From: Entrophospora sp. SA101
Taxonomy: Eukaryota > Glomeromycota > Glomeromycetes > Entrophosporales > Entrophosporaceae
DNA: 19,086 nucleotides
Assembly: GCA_958430865.1 (NCBI GenBank)
Contig: CAUDNR010000614.1
Span: 8,394-27,479 of the forward strand
Reading direction: 5' to 3'
A program made the translations under genes and the position numbers. The notes beneath the pieces are model-generated. The model was given only the letters and a program-made list of their open reading frames with translations. It did no database searches and had not been told where the DNA came from. Numbering within the stretch: position 1 is the first letter of the stretch; every line of letters starts with the position of its first letter. Shown in pieces: positions 18,419-19,086 of this stretch.

Positions 18419-18618
18419 ATTACATAAATATTGGACTATGCTTTATTTTATTCATTGGGCATGTCATGAACTGGTAGCCAGCCAAAATTTGCTCACTTGC
18501 AGTATATGTACAATGAAGAATCTATGTATCAAGTTTGTGATGTAACTGTGTGAATGTTCTAGCCTCAAAACCACAGATGACTGTAACAGCAGTACATATA
18601 ACTGGTTGCCAGAGTTTG

Positions 18619-19063
18619 TATTTGTAAAGGTCATTGGACAAAATTAATATTCACTATTTCTTTTCCTGATGCTGCATATCATATAAAATCACTATGTGAT
18701 CAAAATTAATATTACTACTATTAGTATTAGGGCATATTGATGGATTGATCATCTGCAGAGATGTGTTTGCAAAATGACCCTTAAATCATCTGTCATGTTG
18801 CTGCTAATTTGCATGTATTGATCATGTTATTGATAAAAAAAAAGAAATCAAATCATTGATTACTGACATGCTTGTAAAACTTCTAAGAGAGGGTAAGGAA
18901 AAAAAATTTTCTTTTTGGGAATCATGGAAAATGTTTGATAAAGTGATTGGGATGTGAGATGCCCTAATTAAATCAAAATTAGGTGATGTAACATAATGCC
19001 GATCAATAAAAAAACTATATAAATAAAAATCGGATCAGAGCCTTCAAATAAAGAGATACAGAC
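18619..19063. other. Spacer, possibly the promoter of a gene beginning at the window edge
   Basis: No coding frame is visible. CTATATAAATAAAAA at about 19014-19028 is a good TATA-like sequence, 40-50 bp before an ATG at 19064. This is consistent with a core promoter but unproven. Confidence 0.35.
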
Positions 19064-19086
19064 ATGAAACTAAGAGAAATTATAGT
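19064..19086 (+). CDS. Possible start of a gene running off the window
   Basis: ATG at 19064-19066 starts MKLREII before the sequence ends. Support is only positional: a TATA-like box lies about 45 bp upstream and the leader is A-rich. Too short to assign a function. Confidence 0.2.

Noticed and set aside
1..19086. CRISPR arrays, prokaryotic operons, rRNA or canonical tRNA genes
   Set aside because: No regularly spaced identical repeats, no cloverleaf with both promoter boxes and no rRNA-like sequence; gene structure is eukaryotic throughout.

Overview
This window reads as nuclear DNA of a very AT-rich fungus. The best match is an arbuscular-mycorrhizal (Glomeromycotina, Rhizophagus-like) genome. 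That placement is inference from several signs: short introns of roughly 70-130 bp with GT..AG ends, a protein-kinase relative whose N-terminus carries a CPxC...CxxC cysteine module followed by a KGWTSGN block, many transposon remnants, and AT-rich spacers full of homopolymers. There is no prokaryotic gene organisation.

Layout. 1-334 is the 3' end of a hAT transposon: the last 40 residues of the transposase and a terminal repeat. 475-3094 is a decayed protein-kinase locus in which the N-terminal module plus N-lobe occurs three times in tandem, and only the last copy continues into a C-lobe. 3095-4593 is spacer holding a broken minus-strand coding remnant and a small lysine/asparagine-rich ORF. 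4594-5731 is an intact two-exon gene for a 350-residue four-CBS-domain protein. Convergent to it, 6777-5943 (minus strand) is a clean four-exon YOP1/DP1/REEP5 gene of 181 residues, which shapes ER membranes. 6778-8040 is spacer. 8051-8518 is a conspicuously GC-richer island, probably an old mobile element.

8534-11489 is a rearranged region. It contains a 167-bp perfect inverted repeat, a 318-bp direct repeat flanking one of the inverted copies, an orphan C-terminal exon of DNA topoisomerase I including the active-site tyrosine, and a pogo-like terminal remnant. 12204-14212 is a four-exon B-type cyclin with a textbook destruction box. Immediately downstream, 14547-15968 is an apparently perfect 711-bp tandem duplication. 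15969-17930 is AT-rich spacer with another decayed terminal-repeat element. 17931-18079 is a textbook 133-bp MITE with an 8-bp target-site duplication. 18180-18620 holds a structured repeat with three related units and covarying hairpins. A possible new gene starts at 19064 and runs off the window.

The functional genes (CBS protein, YOP1, cyclin B) are single eukaryotic transcription units and do not form a pathway or operon. I do not see a convincing new multi-gene system. The most unusual signals are the covarying hairpin repeat at 18237-18418, the A-B-A' templated rearrangement near 11 kb, the kinase N-module triplication and the topoisomerase fragment. Exon boundaries were set by hand from GT/AG sites, reading-frame continuity and remembered family conservation; no alignment or RNA evidence was available.
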